Shown one piece after another: positions 1 through 12,528 of a stretch of 64,000 nucleotides of DNA (position 1 is the stretch's first letter; every line of letters begins with the position of its first letter). Source of the DNA: Knoxdaviesia capensis (taxonomy: Eukaryota > Ascomycota > Sordariomycetes > Microascales > Gondwanamycetaceae); the NCBI GenBank assembly GCA_001510575.1, contig LNGK01000002.1:3212144-3276143 (forward strand). The letters are read 5' to 3'. The notes beneath the pieces were generated by a model that had not been told where the DNA came from, did no database searches, and saw only the letters and a program-made list of their open reading frames with translations. Made by a program: the position numbers and the translations under genes.

Positions 1-2970
1 TTTGTAGCACTTCTCCTACACCAAGGTGTCGGCATTGGTGGTGTAAGACGTGCTGGTGTGGTACACCACAGCCGCCGCCCCCGCTGCACGCACCAAGCAA
101 ACATGCCAAACACCGGCCGCGCGCCCGCCATCCATTCCAGCCTTCCAGCCATGTTTGAATGTTTGCTCGGTGAGCTGGATGCAAGACAACACAATACGAC
201 CGCCTCTTACGTGTGCGTGTCCGTCCGTGAGTTTCTGTTTAGTCCCCCCCCCCCTTCCATCCCTCCTAATTCCTTCAGTATTCATGTGCGCCCGTGAGCC
301 CATCTCCGAGGCCGGAGGATCGCGCTCACCGCACCCCCACCCCTTGCGTTGGAGGGAGACAACCAGGGAAAAGGATAACAAAGCAAATATAAAAGGACGT
401 CAGGGAGAGCGGGAAGGCCAAAGCAGAAAGACAGGCGTGCCGCGAGACCTACAACAGGACAGACCACGTTTACTTACCGCTCCGGAATGTTGCATGTTGG
501 ACCGCTGGACACCACCCTCATCGTTTGTTGGAATTACCACAAAGTCCAGCCGCCGTTGGTGATTGATTCCTTCTGGATGAAAACAAGGAAGCAAAACCTT
601 GAACACCTCACGTACCATTCAAGCTATGCTTATACGAACTGATGCACGGTTTATTTCAATGTAAACTCAGAATCACAGCATCTAAAACTCAATCTGTGTC
701 CCCTTGAACAAGCGGCCAGTGTAGTAGTGGTCGATCCCTTCCCTTCAGCTCGAGAACACCAGTTGGTTTCACATGTCTCGGGCCAACCTCAAATTTGCTC
801 GTCCATTCACACGCACACACGCATGATCATTCGAGCCAGCCAATGACTCCCGCATTTTACACACAAGACACTGCAGACATCTTCGAATATAGTAAAATAG
901 AAAGTCAAATTGATAATATCTAAATGCGAGACCCGCAAGAGCCCAGAAAAAAGGGGTATATCCAAGAAAAACAAATGCCTCCGCACAAAACAAACGAGAT
1001 GAAAATTGATATCCGATATTCAAGCAATGCCGCAACCAAGAAAAGAAAACTAGAAAGAAAGAATATTTTGGGGGAAAAAAAACCAAGGAAATCCAAGTGA
1101 TGGGATGAGGGTATCATCTAAGCTAAACGTGAAAAAAAGGAAAGGAGAGCCAACCCAGAAACAGACACAAATTTTGAAGAAAAGCAAAACGCACAAAGAA
1201 AAAGTAAATTAGAGATAGGAAAATGAATGAATGAGAGCAATGATGCTGATCATGAGATGCAGAAAAGAAAAAAGTCTATCCATCAAAGTCGTAAAGATAA
1301 GAAGGAGAAGGAAGGAAATATCCCAGGGAACTTGTCCAGGGACCTGGAGAATCATCAATCTCCCCAAGAAGGGCTTTCTCTAGGGATAAAGGAGCGGTTG
1401 GTTTGAGAGGAGAGGGAGATAACCCTCCTGAAGACATGAAAAGGAACAGTAGGTGACGGTCAAGGATGAGAGAGAAGATCCGAGAAGGACTTAGACAAGA
1501 GATAGGAAATCATGCAAGTAAATGAGCGTCAGGTCAGGCATTCAATGCCGAAAGATGAGTAAATTAAGAAGAGAACAAAAAAGCCCTGCCGTCCAACGGA
1601 CCCAGTCCAACTAACTTCGTTGGATGTGAGCCACTTTAGGAGGAAAAGGGGCACGAAAAGTAAGAAAAGGGTCCGGAACCCGGATTTTGAAGAGAATCGA
1701 ATATAAAAAATCAAATTGAAGCCAAAAATGGAATAACAGAACAAAAAAAGCAAGTAGAAGATCCCACAGGGGCATTCCACAAGACATGCAGTAATAAAGA
1801 AATGGAAAACAGAGACTCCGGTTCCTGTCTATTGGCCAAATCGCAGTGCTGAAAAAGAAGAGAGAGAAAAAAAAGATCCCAAAAGCAGAGAAAACTCAAA
1901 ACACATACAGGAAGAAAAGTCAATTGGCGCAAGCCATGGTAATTTTTTGTCTTGCCCAAAAAGTCCCATGCATAACAAGAAAGCAGAAAATCAGAAGAAA
2001 GAATCATGAAAACAATAAACAGGGGGGAACGAAGCACTTCTTGTCACTGGTGATACAAGATTGAGAACAAAATCAGAAAACCAAATAACAGAAAACTCCG
2101 GTCGGGAAGCAAAGAGAAAGCAGCAACGCAACGCAGAAAAAAAAACAGAACAGAAAGCAATAGAAATTAGAGGAATTAAAAATAGCAGAAAAAAATCCTT
2201 TTCAGGTCTCCCCGACCTCGTCCGTCTTCATGTCCTTTTTGTAAACCGATTCATGTCTAGAGGGGGTATCTCAAAAGGGAAAGGGAAAAAAATAAAATAA
2301 GAAAAATGGGAGTAAGTGAAAAAAAGCTACCCCCTTTCTTTCAACTGCCCCAGGTGGTTCTGTGTACAGGTTGCCCTATAGATCTAGGTCTTCTCGAAAA
2401 GGAAATATAACTCCAGGAAACCAGAAAGCCGAGAGAGGAAGAAGTAGAGAGTGTGGAGTTAGGGTAATGGTAAATAGAGTGGGTAGGTATGGCGGAAGAG
2501 TCGTGGTCCAAGCGAATGGAGACGGCCAGTCGTGATGAAGATGGGACTGGTTGGTTGGTAGGTAGAAAGATATTGGAACCAGGAGGAGAACAAGTCCGGT
2601 AAGTCCAAGGGGCTCACGCAGACTTCTGCGTTCTGGAGGTCCTGATACCCGGCCATCCCCGAATGGGAGGAAAGGTGGTAAAGATAAATGCTGGATTTGG
2701 CGTGTTTCTGTACTGTGGCGAGTCCGAAGAAGGAAAAGTCCCAATGGGTCGCAAATAAGGAAGAAAAATAAAGGAAATTAGGGGGGGGATCCAGCCGAGG
2801 ATTGATATATTTCTTGGGTGATATCCGATGGGGTGAAAAATAAAGCCATGGCAATATCCAGTGGGTTGTCCGATGGAGAACCAGATGGGATAGGCAGGAT
2901 TCAGAGTGGCAAAGAAACAATCCAGTCCAAGGAATGAAGGAAGTGAGAGAGAATCATGGGTCCGGCTGAT
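1..2970. other. Gene-free stretch, purine-rich on + strand from about 850
   Basis: I find no supportable gene. Open frames here are short and rich in Phe/Leu because they read through T-rich DNA on the minus strand. From about 850 to 2950 the + strand is strongly A/G-rich, so the minus strand is C/T-rich. It directly follows the stop of the minus-strand gene at 2971, so part of it is probably that gene's 3' untranslated region. A run of 11 C lies at 244-254. Confidence 0.6.
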
Positions 2971-4389
2971 TTATTTGGTCGGGTTCCGGAGAATCTCCTC
3001 GCAGTTGGCATCAAACCTCATGTTGAAAAGACGGACAGCGCTCATGAACTTCTCGGTGCGCTCCAGCTCGCGATCGCGGCCGAAGAGCGTGTTGACAAAC
3101 TCGACTCCAGCGTTAGTGCCCAGAGACGACGAGGCGCGGGTCTTGCTGGCCTTGAGCATGGGAGACTCGCAGGTCTTCAACAGACGGCGGAGCTTCTCGT
3201 TAAGACGCTCGCCGCTATCGATGAACTCCTGCAGGAACTCGCGGCTCTCCTTGTTGCGAACGCGGCCCACCACCTCGTCGAGGCGCTTGACCTTGCCGGC
3301 CAGCTGGATCAGAAGCAGCCACAGCTCGCCGGCAATCTCGGAGATCGGCGTGGCCGGGCCGTGGTGGAACACGGTCCAGTCGTAGATCCATTTACCCAGA
3401 GAGTTGGCATCGAACACGGAGCCCAGCAGAAGAATCGGCTTCTCGGTTCTGTCCCAGTTCTTCAGCGAGTAGCCCGCGGGAATACCGTGGCGCTTCGCGT
3501 CAGCCTCCGTGGCAACATTGGACTTGGCGGAGGGGGTCGCGGAAGCGGCGGCCGAGGTCGAGGCCGAGGCGCGCTTGTGCGAGTGCGAGCTGGGCATGGT
3601 GGTGGCAGGACGCTGCGGGGTGGCCATTGACGGCCGGCGGGCGGTAGGGCGCGGGCCGCCGGAAACTCGAGAGGAATCGAACATCCCGGGATCGCGGTCG
3701 CGCGCGTTATAGAACCCGTTCTGTGCGTAGTATGCTCGATCAGTTCCTTGTCCATGTCCATGTCCACCCGCAGAAACGTCATTGCGGACGGAAACCTTCT
3801 CCTTGGTCGCGCTGCCGCCATGAGACTTGCGGCTCCCGCTCGACACGCAGTCGGCAAAGCCGGCTCCCACGGCCGCGGCGCCGGCTGCGTTGGCGGCGGC
3901 AGCAGCCGCGGCGGCGGTGGCCGACCGTCTCGACGGTCGCGCAGGCAGAACAAAGGTTCTGCCGTCGAGAGTCTCGATCAGCTCGTCCTCGTCGGACTCT
4001 CCATTGGGAGTAGAGTTTCGGGAATAAACAAACGAGTGGCGGCGAGTGTGACTGGTGTTGCGCGGAGTGTTCGCAAAAGAATAACTGCGCGAATGATGAC
4101 CATTACTCACATTAGCCGTGGCAGTACCATATTGACCGCTGCTGTTATACCGAGGAGAGGCGGTCGGAGGACGCGGGCTGAGTTCGGGCCCGAACGAAGA
4201 GCTCGAGCTCTGGGTCGTCGACTGGAAGTGCATTCTCGTCTGCGGTCGGACCGGAGGCGGGTAGTACGGCGACGGCCCGGGAACGGCCGAGCCACGGGGG
4301 GAGGGAGTCGAGGTCTGCGATCCGTATTGGTCGTAGAAATCCTCTTTGCGAGGGGTCATGCCGGAGGCGGAGTAGGGAGAGTAGGACAT
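2971..4389 (-). CDS. Low-complexity fungal protein with conserved C-terminal helical domain (gp1-like, function unknown)
   Basis: Single-exon gene of 472 aa; ATG at 4389, TAA at 2971-2973. Residues 1-130 are rich in Ser, Pro, Tyr and Thr and probably disordered. A short conserved-looking segment follows (about 135-153, DELIETLDGRTFVLPARPS), then a poly-alanine stretch (about 157-176) and more Ser/Ala-rich sequence. The only folded part appears to be 299-472. It begins KRHGIPAGYSLKNWD, continues through PILLLGSVFDANSLGKWIYDW, and is predicted largely helical with charged heptad-like stretches. From memory of the family, such proteins are common in Eurotiales and are often database-labelled 'vegetative cell wall protein gp1' because of the Pro/Ser-rich N-terminus. 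That label is not functional evidence. There is no signal peptide or membrane segment, so a cell-wall role is doubtful; a cytosolic or nuclear scaffold is equally possible. Codon use is GC3-rich, as expected for a real gene. Confidence 0.88.
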   Translation of the reverse strand: MSYSPYSASGMTPRKEDFYDQYGSQTSTPSPRGSAVPGPSPYYPPPVRPQTRMHFQSTTQSSSSSFGPELSPRPPTASPRYNSSGQYGTATANVSNGHHSRSYSFANTPRNTSHTRRHSFVYSRNSTPNGESDEDELIETLDGRTFVLPARPSRRSATAAAAAAAANAAGAAAVGAGFADCVSSGSRKSHGGSATKEKVSVRNDVSAGGHGHGQGTDRAYYAQNGFYNARDRDPGMFDSSRVSGGPRPTARRPSMATPQRPATTMPSSHSHKRASASTSAAASATPSAKSNVATEADAKRHGIPAGYSLKNWDRTEKPILLLGSVFDANSLGKWIYDWTVFHHGPATPISEIAGELWLLLIQLAGKVKRLDEVVGRVRNKESREFLQEFIDSGERLNEKLRRLLKTCESPMLKASKTRASSSLGTNAGVEFVNTLFGRDRELERTEKFMSAVRLFNMRFDANCEEILRNPTK

Positions 4390-5260
4390 GATGATGAAGG
4401 GGAAGAGGGGGAGATGATTTCGAATAGAATGAAGTTTTGAAAGAGATTTTTTTTTAATACAAGAGAGAAGAAAGAATTAGGAGTGGTTTGGGTGCGGGCC
4501 GGACACTCCTAAAAACCGGCAGAGGGAAGAGAGGGAATGGTGAGGGAAGAAGAGCCACCAAGCAGATATAGACCGCAAATGACAATGACAAGATAGAAAA
4601 ATAGAAACCACAAGTGACGATGTCACCTTTGTATGTTGGAAGAGAAAGAGGATAGAGGAGTTCGTGATGCTGACATGTCAAGTCGTGAGGGTGTGATTGG
4701 ATGAGCCCGAGTGAGATATCGGGTTCGGGGGAAATTGCGACGAGTGGAAGCGATTTCGAAGAAGTCGTCGAGGGCAGACGAGGAGGTGAAGTGTATAATT
4801 CAGCGAACCGGTTCTAGAACAGGCTGGACGTCGCTGGAAGAGAGGCTCCTGTTATTGAGCAGCCAGGATGGACAAGACGGGCAGATTGAGATTTCCGGGA
4901 ATCGGATATCTGTTCAGCAATTGCAGGTTGCAATGGGCGCGTGAGAATGATTATAAAAAGTCCATATGATGTTTGGCAAAGCCAGGAATGTTTGGGAGGG
5001 GAGGGAAAGAAAAAAAAAAAGAAGAAGAAGAAGAGAGGGAAAAAAAGAGGGAGGAGATGTGTGAAAATGATGGGCTGGGAAGATCAACCTATTTGTAACG
5101 TGTGCGAAAAACCAAAAGAAAATAAAAATAAAAAAATATATAACAAAATAAAAATAATAAAAATAAAAGTAAAATAAAATAAATAAAAGTTTATTGAATT
5201 CTTTTTTTTTTTCTTTTTTTTTCTTTTTCTTTTTTCAAGGCAAAAGAAAGCGACAGGGGG
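4390..5260. other. Upstream region of the 472-aa gene; A-rich/T-rich boundary
   Basis: No gene seen. It contains the promoter side of the minus-strand gene that starts at 4389. A purine-rich GAA/AAG stretch lies at about 5008-5050. At 5107-5190 there is an A-rich run full of AATAAA-like words, followed at 5202-5236 by a T-rich run, so the A/T-rich segment is roughly self-complementary. Confidence 0.5.
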
Positions 5261-6020
5261 ATGGGGGTATCCATACACCCGTACTCACACACATGCACAT
5301 ACCATAGATCTCATACGCCCCTCCAACCAAGGAAAAGATACATTGAGAGTACAAGGACTTCTACCGGACCCAGTCGCCGCCAGTGTTCCCACCTCTTCTT
5401 TTTCTTGCCCGTTTATGTGTTTTTTTTTAGAGAAAAAGAGGCACATCATGATGCACTCGCTCAGCGCGTCCTTCCTCGTCCACGGTGACAATTGCAACGG
5501 CCTTCGACTCATCGTGAGGATTTACATAATGTATTTGTATGCTGCACCGTCGCTGGACACTCGTCATCTAGCTACTGATCTCTCCAGCAGCCGCGACAAG
5601 AATGGGCAGTTTCTGGCGCCTGTTGCTTCGCGAATGTTCCAGCCAGCGCTGGCGCGATCATGGACGTTCTTCGCCGGCCGTCTTGTGTCCACTACACGCA
5701 CATACACATTGCTGAATATTGATAGAAGTACTGTAGTCCTCGTAGAAGCCCGCGTCAAGCCACACACACAACTTCAGTAAGCGGAAGGTCAAGTCCGACG
5801 GGCTGATTCGTAAGTGTCCGCCGTCCGAGTGAATGGCACATCGTGAATCAAATCAGCGAGGCCCCCCTCAGCCACAGTGAAAATTTGTAATCGCATTTTG
5901 ACCTGTGTGTATCGGCAATCCCACCTATGAGATGCGTCCGTCTTCTCGTTGTTATCGGGCTTTGGTCTTAACGGCGAGTGGGACAATACCAACCACTCTC
6001 AAGTTCCTCGTACCCAAGAA

Positions 6021-6048
6021 CCCCCCCCCCCCCCCCCCCCTCCCCCCC
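6021..6048. repeat. Poly-C tract (C20-T-C7)
   Basis: Twenty uninterrupted C, one T, then seven C on the + strand. It is therefore a poly-G tract on the minus strand. Confidence 0.97.
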
Positions 6049-7914
6049 TCCTGCCATATGCACGCTGATTCTCTGTTCCTCCGGCCTGAGTGGATATTGC
6101 GGGCCTTCTCCGTGCTGGCCTATCACACTCTGGAAGCGCTCTGGAAAAGGACACAGAACGAAGATGGAAGAATCCGTCGAAGCCCCTTTGCATCCAGCCA
6201 TACGCTGCGGTTTGTGTCCGCTCAGCATATCGGCGCATTCGACACAGCCAATTATCTGTGTGTGTCTTCTGGTGTGACGGCACCGGCTGTGGTCTTGTTA
6301 CGAGATGCTCCAGTGACTCACACATCGGCTAGCTGTGACACCACCAGTGAAATCCCAGTCCTCTCTTTCACAGCAGCGCAATCCTGCGGAGGTTTGTTCC
6401 CCTGGAAGGCCTCCGAGAGATGAGACGAACCTGTCAAGTTTAATGGGCTCCAGTGGGTACAGGTTACCTGAGAGGACACTTCTGCACTAGAGAGAAACTC
6501 GGCCGGAACGCACAGATTTTCTAGGAGAGAGAGTCCACCATACTCCATGAACTAAGAAACAGAAATATCCAATTGGGATCTCTCTTCCACGGCTCACAGA
6601 TGGCCAGCCAGCCCCTTTTGCCAAAGTCTGCCCCCCTATTTGGCGGCCTATCATTTCCAGCATCTTTGCAATCGGCTCACCACACCAAAAGTCTGGTATT
6701 GCCCGGGTTTCGCTGATATGCAACCACATCCCTTTCCATTTGGCCATTTCCTGTCTTTTCTTTTGGGCATTCTCCCCTGTAAAGACAGCCCCCGCCGATA
6801 CCGGTGCTCGAAATAACAGAAAACTTTTCAATGGTTCGGAGAAAGGGCCTCAGAACAGTCGAAGCGCGTGCGTATGTCGCCACGCTGAGTGACGACACGC
6901 CCAGGTGTATTTTTCTCCCTTGTTTGGGGTCCCTTTCAGTTGCCATAGGTCTACGATGAACAGTACAGTACAAACTGTTCTTATGGCTCAATCACAGGTA
7001 GCCAGCCACAGGCCCGTTACCACAAGCCAAATGGCTGCGCCGTTCAACAAAGATGTCACAGTCAAGCCCAGAGGCTGACGGAAAATCCGTTTCTCTGCCT
7101 CCTCACTGGCAGATCCTGCGCGCCAGGCGACCAAAATGACCCCAGTAAGGTCTGGAATCCTGGCATGTAATGCACTTCCTTCAGCCAGTGTGGCAGGGGC
7201 TTTCATGATCTCTGAGCACCTTGTTTTTAAGGTTTTTTGGCAGCCATAATCTGTGTGGTTGGTCAAAGCAAGGAGAAGGGGAAAGATACCATTCCTGCGA
7301 TGGTATGAACCCGGTGAGTCAAGGAAATGTGCAGAATAAAACTCGTAGGCCTTGTTTTGGTGCCTCGCGTTCCGGGCATTTCCCTTGAAAAATTGAACAT
7401 CCTCAATGGGCTGATCGAAGATGCCAGAGCACTGAATGTGGTATCTTTTCCTCCGAAATGCTGCAATATATGACTAGCTGGCGTGATGAGATTGCGAGAG
7501 TTGATCCAGGAACCAAGGCTGGATATTGTGCGGCGCAAACACGACCTTGCCGGCTCGACATTACGATTCCGAGCCGCCGTCCCAAACATTAAAGCGTGTT
7601 TGGAAGGATTAATCCAGTCTAGCTCAGGTACCAAAGGCCACCAACAAACCCCGGGCGGTGCTCGTTATCAACGGCATAGCAGTTCCGCCTCAATAACACG
7701 AATTGCTGAACACACGCATCCCTTTTCTTTTGCATATATCTCTCACTCAATAGGAATGGGCTCTCCTTGTGAAATTCCATGCTCTGTCGCATGGTCTGGG
7801 TTCATACCAGTGACTCAGCACCGCCGTTGCAGATCATCCAGCCTTTGCCACTTGCCAATATGAGCCATAAGATCATCATCATTGTCGAGCAAGAAACATT
7901 CGTTCCCGCTTGAC

Positions 7915-7947
7915 CTACTGTACTGTACAGTACAGTACTGTATACTG
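7915..7947. repeat. Longest copy of the TACTGTAC/GTACAGTA palindromic motif
   Basis: Overlapping alternation of ACTGTAC and its reverse complement GTACAGT over about 30 bases. Shorter copies lie near 6960, 7974, 9041, 9268, 11242, 12133, 19017, 20405, 29028, 31103, 31471, 35920, 37678, 39913 and 40616. Confidence 0.9.
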
Positions 7948-8560
7948 AGAGGAGTGCTCCCACTGACCTGCCTGTACAGTACTATAGGCGTACGAGTGTC
8001 CCCTAGGTCCCCAGCACAACTCCCTGGTCCTCACGGAGACCGATACCCGACGTTCCGAACTTTCTACCAGCAGCAAAGCCACACCCGCCAAAAACAAAAG
8101 GGCAGGACTAAGACTAATTTACCAAGCGAAATGACCCCTGAAGGTGTTCCATTATTGCAGGGTGATGTTAATCGGAAAGGGAGGGTTCTTGGTCGACCTT
8201 GGCCTGGCCTTGGTCTGTTCGCCCCAAAGATTGTAAGGGCAGAAATACGTCGTGGGCGTCGAGGAGGACTCCCAATTACAGGGGAAGCGAGGCGAGGAGG
8301 AAAATTTTTCCTTCCGTCGTTTATTCCCTTCCCTGCACCATACCCTCAAAACACCTCAGTGCTCAGGCACGGTTAATGGGAATGGGTGAGAGTCATCGCC
8401 GGCTGTTCAGTTACAACAACCTGCCGCTGGGCGCTCATGTTTCGCAGCCCGTGTTCACCTTCGGAGGCAGATCTATCCAGAAAAGATGCCAGACCCGTAG
8501 CGGAAGGCCGGTAAATTGGTAATATCCCAGACCACCGAGTGTGGTTGCCCCAGTCGTCGC

Positions 8561-8580
8561 TCTCTCTCTCTCTCTCTCTC
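8561..8580. repeat. (TC)10 microsatellite
   Basis: Ten perfect TC units. Confidence 0.97.
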
Positions 8581-11500
8581 AAGCGACCGGACGGGGATTT
8601 ATCATTCTCGTCTGTCCCGCCCCCCAGAGAGCCCTTGAGCGACTACGAGATGCGGAACAGAGAAACGGAATGGCAAAGTTGGACGGATCCAGGCGAAGAT
8701 AATGCCAGAACCGGAAATTGCGGCACATGGAAATGAGGATGTGAAAAGTTTGCTATCTTCATACGAAAGTGTGTGTCAGAGTCTACCGCTCCTCTCACTC
8801 TCACCAATGTTGATACCAGTCGAGGTTTGTTGTATCTGCGAGCATCCTCTGGACAACCACCATCGCCTGAAACTCGAATTGACCCCCCAAGAAAGGCAAA
8901 GAAGTGCACAGCCAGGGCTTCTGCCTAGATCTTCGCCATCAGGCTCCAAATGTTCCCTGGGGGTTTATATTCCCCAGTCCAGTTTCCTTCTTGAAGAAGT
9001 GGATGCCTTTCCATTTCATGGCAGTTGGATTTTACACATACAGTACAGTACACCACTTCCCAAAATGGGACAATATGCGGACGACACTGGCTAATATCCA
9101 CCCGAATCCAGACACCACTTCTTTAAACAACTGAACGGATGCGGATGCCTCACCAATCCCATAGCATCTTCGTGACTCTCGCAGGGGTTGTGTTCTCGGG
9201 TCAGCATTTCCGCTCTTCGTCTCTGGCAAGGTCTTCCTTGTCTCCTCGGTGAGAGCCACTGTGATATTGTACAGTATGTGGACAAGTCGCTATAGGACCA
9301 CAATGCACGCGGCTACCGTTTTTTAGGGTGCAGTAGTGCAAGCCCGGCTACTGTGTTGCAATGCACAAGCGAATCTCAAAGACCGTGGTGTATTCACAGC
9401 CTTTGCAACCGTGTCCTCGTCTAGCGATGCATGGCGAAGGGGGCTGTTATGCTTGTGAGCTACATATCTCTCTTCTAGGTATGTTCTCCCGCCTCCTAGC
9501 CACATCACTGTGTCTTGTCTTTCTCCCATTCGAAGGAAACAGAGCTTCTTTTTTTTTCCAGTGTGTAATTTTTGAATTTTTGTAAACAAAATCAAAAGTG
9601 GTGCGTACTCCAGCGAGGCGCATGGCAGATCTTGTGTCGCATGTTAAGCCCTAACGAGGGCTTGCGACCACAGAAAAGCAGTTTGGTGCTTGGAAACGAT
9701 CAAAACCCCCCCAGCCCTTGTAAAATTAGGCCGACAGAGAGACAAATTTTCCTCGCCTATCCCTCCCTATACCAAACATCCTGACACTTTATCACTGTGG
9801 GCGTGGCCGGGAAGAAGAGGGTCTCTGGGATTTCCATCTTCCCTGTCGCGTCTCGTACACGTCGAGGGGTTGTGCGTTTTTGGCGTCCTGCGACTACTGC
9901 CTAGATCGCGATAAGGAAGAGGCGAAAGATGATATTTGCCAGCCTTTCGCTTTTTTTTTTTCTTTTTTTTTTTGCGCTCTCTGGCAATTTATTGCGCCTT
10001 TCGCGACTTTGTGTGGCGGCTCGGATTCACAAACTTCGCCTTCGCTTCTATGCGCCGGCGTGGTTGGGTCCGGATGCCTCCGTGTTACTGGATTTAAGAC
10101 AGAATGAAGGACTCACCACAGGACAAGGAAAGAAAACCGGTTATCTATCGGCCTGCCCCTTCAGGGAACTCAATGATTTGCGACAGCGGCTGCACACCAC
10201 CATAAAGTTGGTGCTGAGGTACTTTATTGGTACCGTACAAGCAATCTTAACCACTACTCATCCTATTCCTCCCTCCCGAACAGTGATGTCCAGGGATGCT
10301 GTGGAAGGGGGCGTGGAACGACAGGATTATTCGGGACGTCCGGATTCCGAACTCGTCACGTTTGTGGCCTCAATTCCAAGCCAACGGCCTCAGTCTCTCT
10401 TGTTACACCACCATCATCTCTATGGACAATCGGATTTGCATGTTCACGTGTAGGTGTATGTAGGTGAGAGTTTCATGTGTTGTTTCTACTGAACTCTTGA
10501 GTTTGGTGCACCCGGCGGCCCTGCTCTGCTCTCAATTTGGTTTCATTCATCGAAGGGCAAACTTGATCTCTCACGCAGGTGCCACACCTTCACACCACCA
10601 GCTATTGTTACTGTTGTCTGGAGGGATCGCGCACAGAGAGCCAAATTCACGATATTGTTTGCTTCTATTCTTAAGTTTATTGTTTGCCGCAATAGTCGGG
10701 ACTTCATCGGGGGAAAAAAGGCTTCTAAACTTGGAATTCCTCCTTCCTCCGCCCGCCGGCTTGCTTTAAACAAAGAGAATGTGGCAGCGGCACCGTCACC
10801 TTGAGGCTGAAAAGGCGGAATGTCAGCCAGGACCAGTTTCTGATCGCCAAAGTTTGACTTCAACTTCAGCCGTAAGCTTCAGCCATGTTGCCCAAAAAAA
10901 ATGGTAAAACAGGCTAGCACGGATACAAACACACACCGTTGCTCACTCACCGAGTTGCTGGATCCCCTCATGTGGTGCAGAAGAATGGCGCAAAACACGC
11001 AACTGGGCATGACCGTAGTATCCAGACTGTCCCGAAGTGTATGAATCGGTGACGTCGTTACACCACTCGGCTTCTTCCTCTTATTTTTGGTATGGGTCAG
11101 AGTGTGATGCGCAAGTGGTAGTGCGTACTGCGTAACGCATATCGTCCCCACACTCACTGTAAGCCCCAGGTCACCAAATCTGGGATGGAGAGTTCGGGTG
11201 TGCGAATCACGCCGTCATCTGGCCACGGGTAGAGCGGAAGAGTACTGTACATCCAATTCACATCCTGGGTTAGCAACTTAGCATCATGATACAGAGTTAC
11301 GCCGAATTCGTATGCTCTTGAATAGATGCTGCTTTGTATGTTGCGTATATGGTTCATGCAACCCCTCTCTCTCCCGATCCGGTACAAGCTGACTTCCAAC
11401 CCTACCACGAGATATTCTCGGCGTGGCAGAGCAGGCTGATGAGTGAGGAGACACGAGAAAGTGGGAGTACTGTAGTGGGCCAATTGTGGATGGGTCGGCG

Positions 11501-12516
11501 GGGTACTCCAATATGCCAACACGACCGAACAGAGACGGAAGTTTCCAAGAATCCTTTCTCCTTTTTATTCGAGAACCTCGCATGGGCGTTGAGTGGGCCT
11601 CCAGGAAATGTGGCGAAAGCCCAGCCAGATACGGATAGGGGCATTTTGCACAATCACCATTCACAGGCGCAAGATTCGATCGCGTCGAACGAGTGAGATC
11701 ACCAAGATCACGAGACGCTTTTCCGTGCATTTTCCCTGGTTGTGGAACTCGATAGTTCTTACAGGCGATAGGGCAATTATATCACCAATCACAGCGAAAC
11801 TGCGGCTTCTGGGTTTTCAGCCAGTCAGAACAGAAGAGGACAATGGTAAATAGAAGCCAATCATAGAACGTTGCTTGCACCGCAGAGTACATGAGTCAAG
11901 AACAAATAAAACCACGGTGGGTGTGCGACAGTTCCCCTTAGAAGGCCACATGGCCACCAGGTTACCTCAATGTCAAATACACCGAATGTTGGAAATATAA
12001 AAAGCGCTCAACTTTCAAATCAGCTAGATAGCATATATCAGGTTGTCAGACGCAAGGCTGGCCAGGGTATATAAATATGAATGCATAAGGTTTCGCGTTA
12101 CAGGTCTCTGACGTAGTTCTTCACCTGATATCTACTGTACATGCTCGCAGTCTCGCTAAACTTGGAGGGGTAAGAAATGAAGAAGGAAAAAGACAAGGCT
12201 ACGGCGGGCTTCAGGCCCTGTATGTGGAAGTTGAATCATGCATTGAAATGGCAATATCGCGGTTTCTGCGATTTGCTTGTATGATGACTTCACCGATCGC
12301 AATCTGACATCCCATGCTAGCCATTAAACTTTGCCCGCGAACCTTCGGTGCCTTGATTTGGAAGGCAATGCCATAAGCACATTCCAGTACCCGCAGATTC
12401 TAGAAGCAGTTAGCGCATGAACTAGGCAATGCGTCGTCCCGATTCGTGTTTTTAGCGCGGGAGTAGAAATCCACCAGAATTCCCGAGCGCGGCCCTTGCC
12501 GCCCAATATATGAGCG

Positions 12517-12528
12517 TTAGGGTTAGGG
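12517..12528 (+). repeat. Interstitial telomere-like repeat, two TTAGGG units
   Basis: Two perfect TTAGGG units, the telomere unit of most filamentous ascomycetes. Two units can arise by chance or by break repair; this is not a telomere. Confidence 0.8.

Noticed and set aside
3748..4440. 230-codon plus-strand frame
   Set aside because: Antisense shadow of the 472-aa gene, produced by its Ala/Ser/Gly-rich GC-rich codons.
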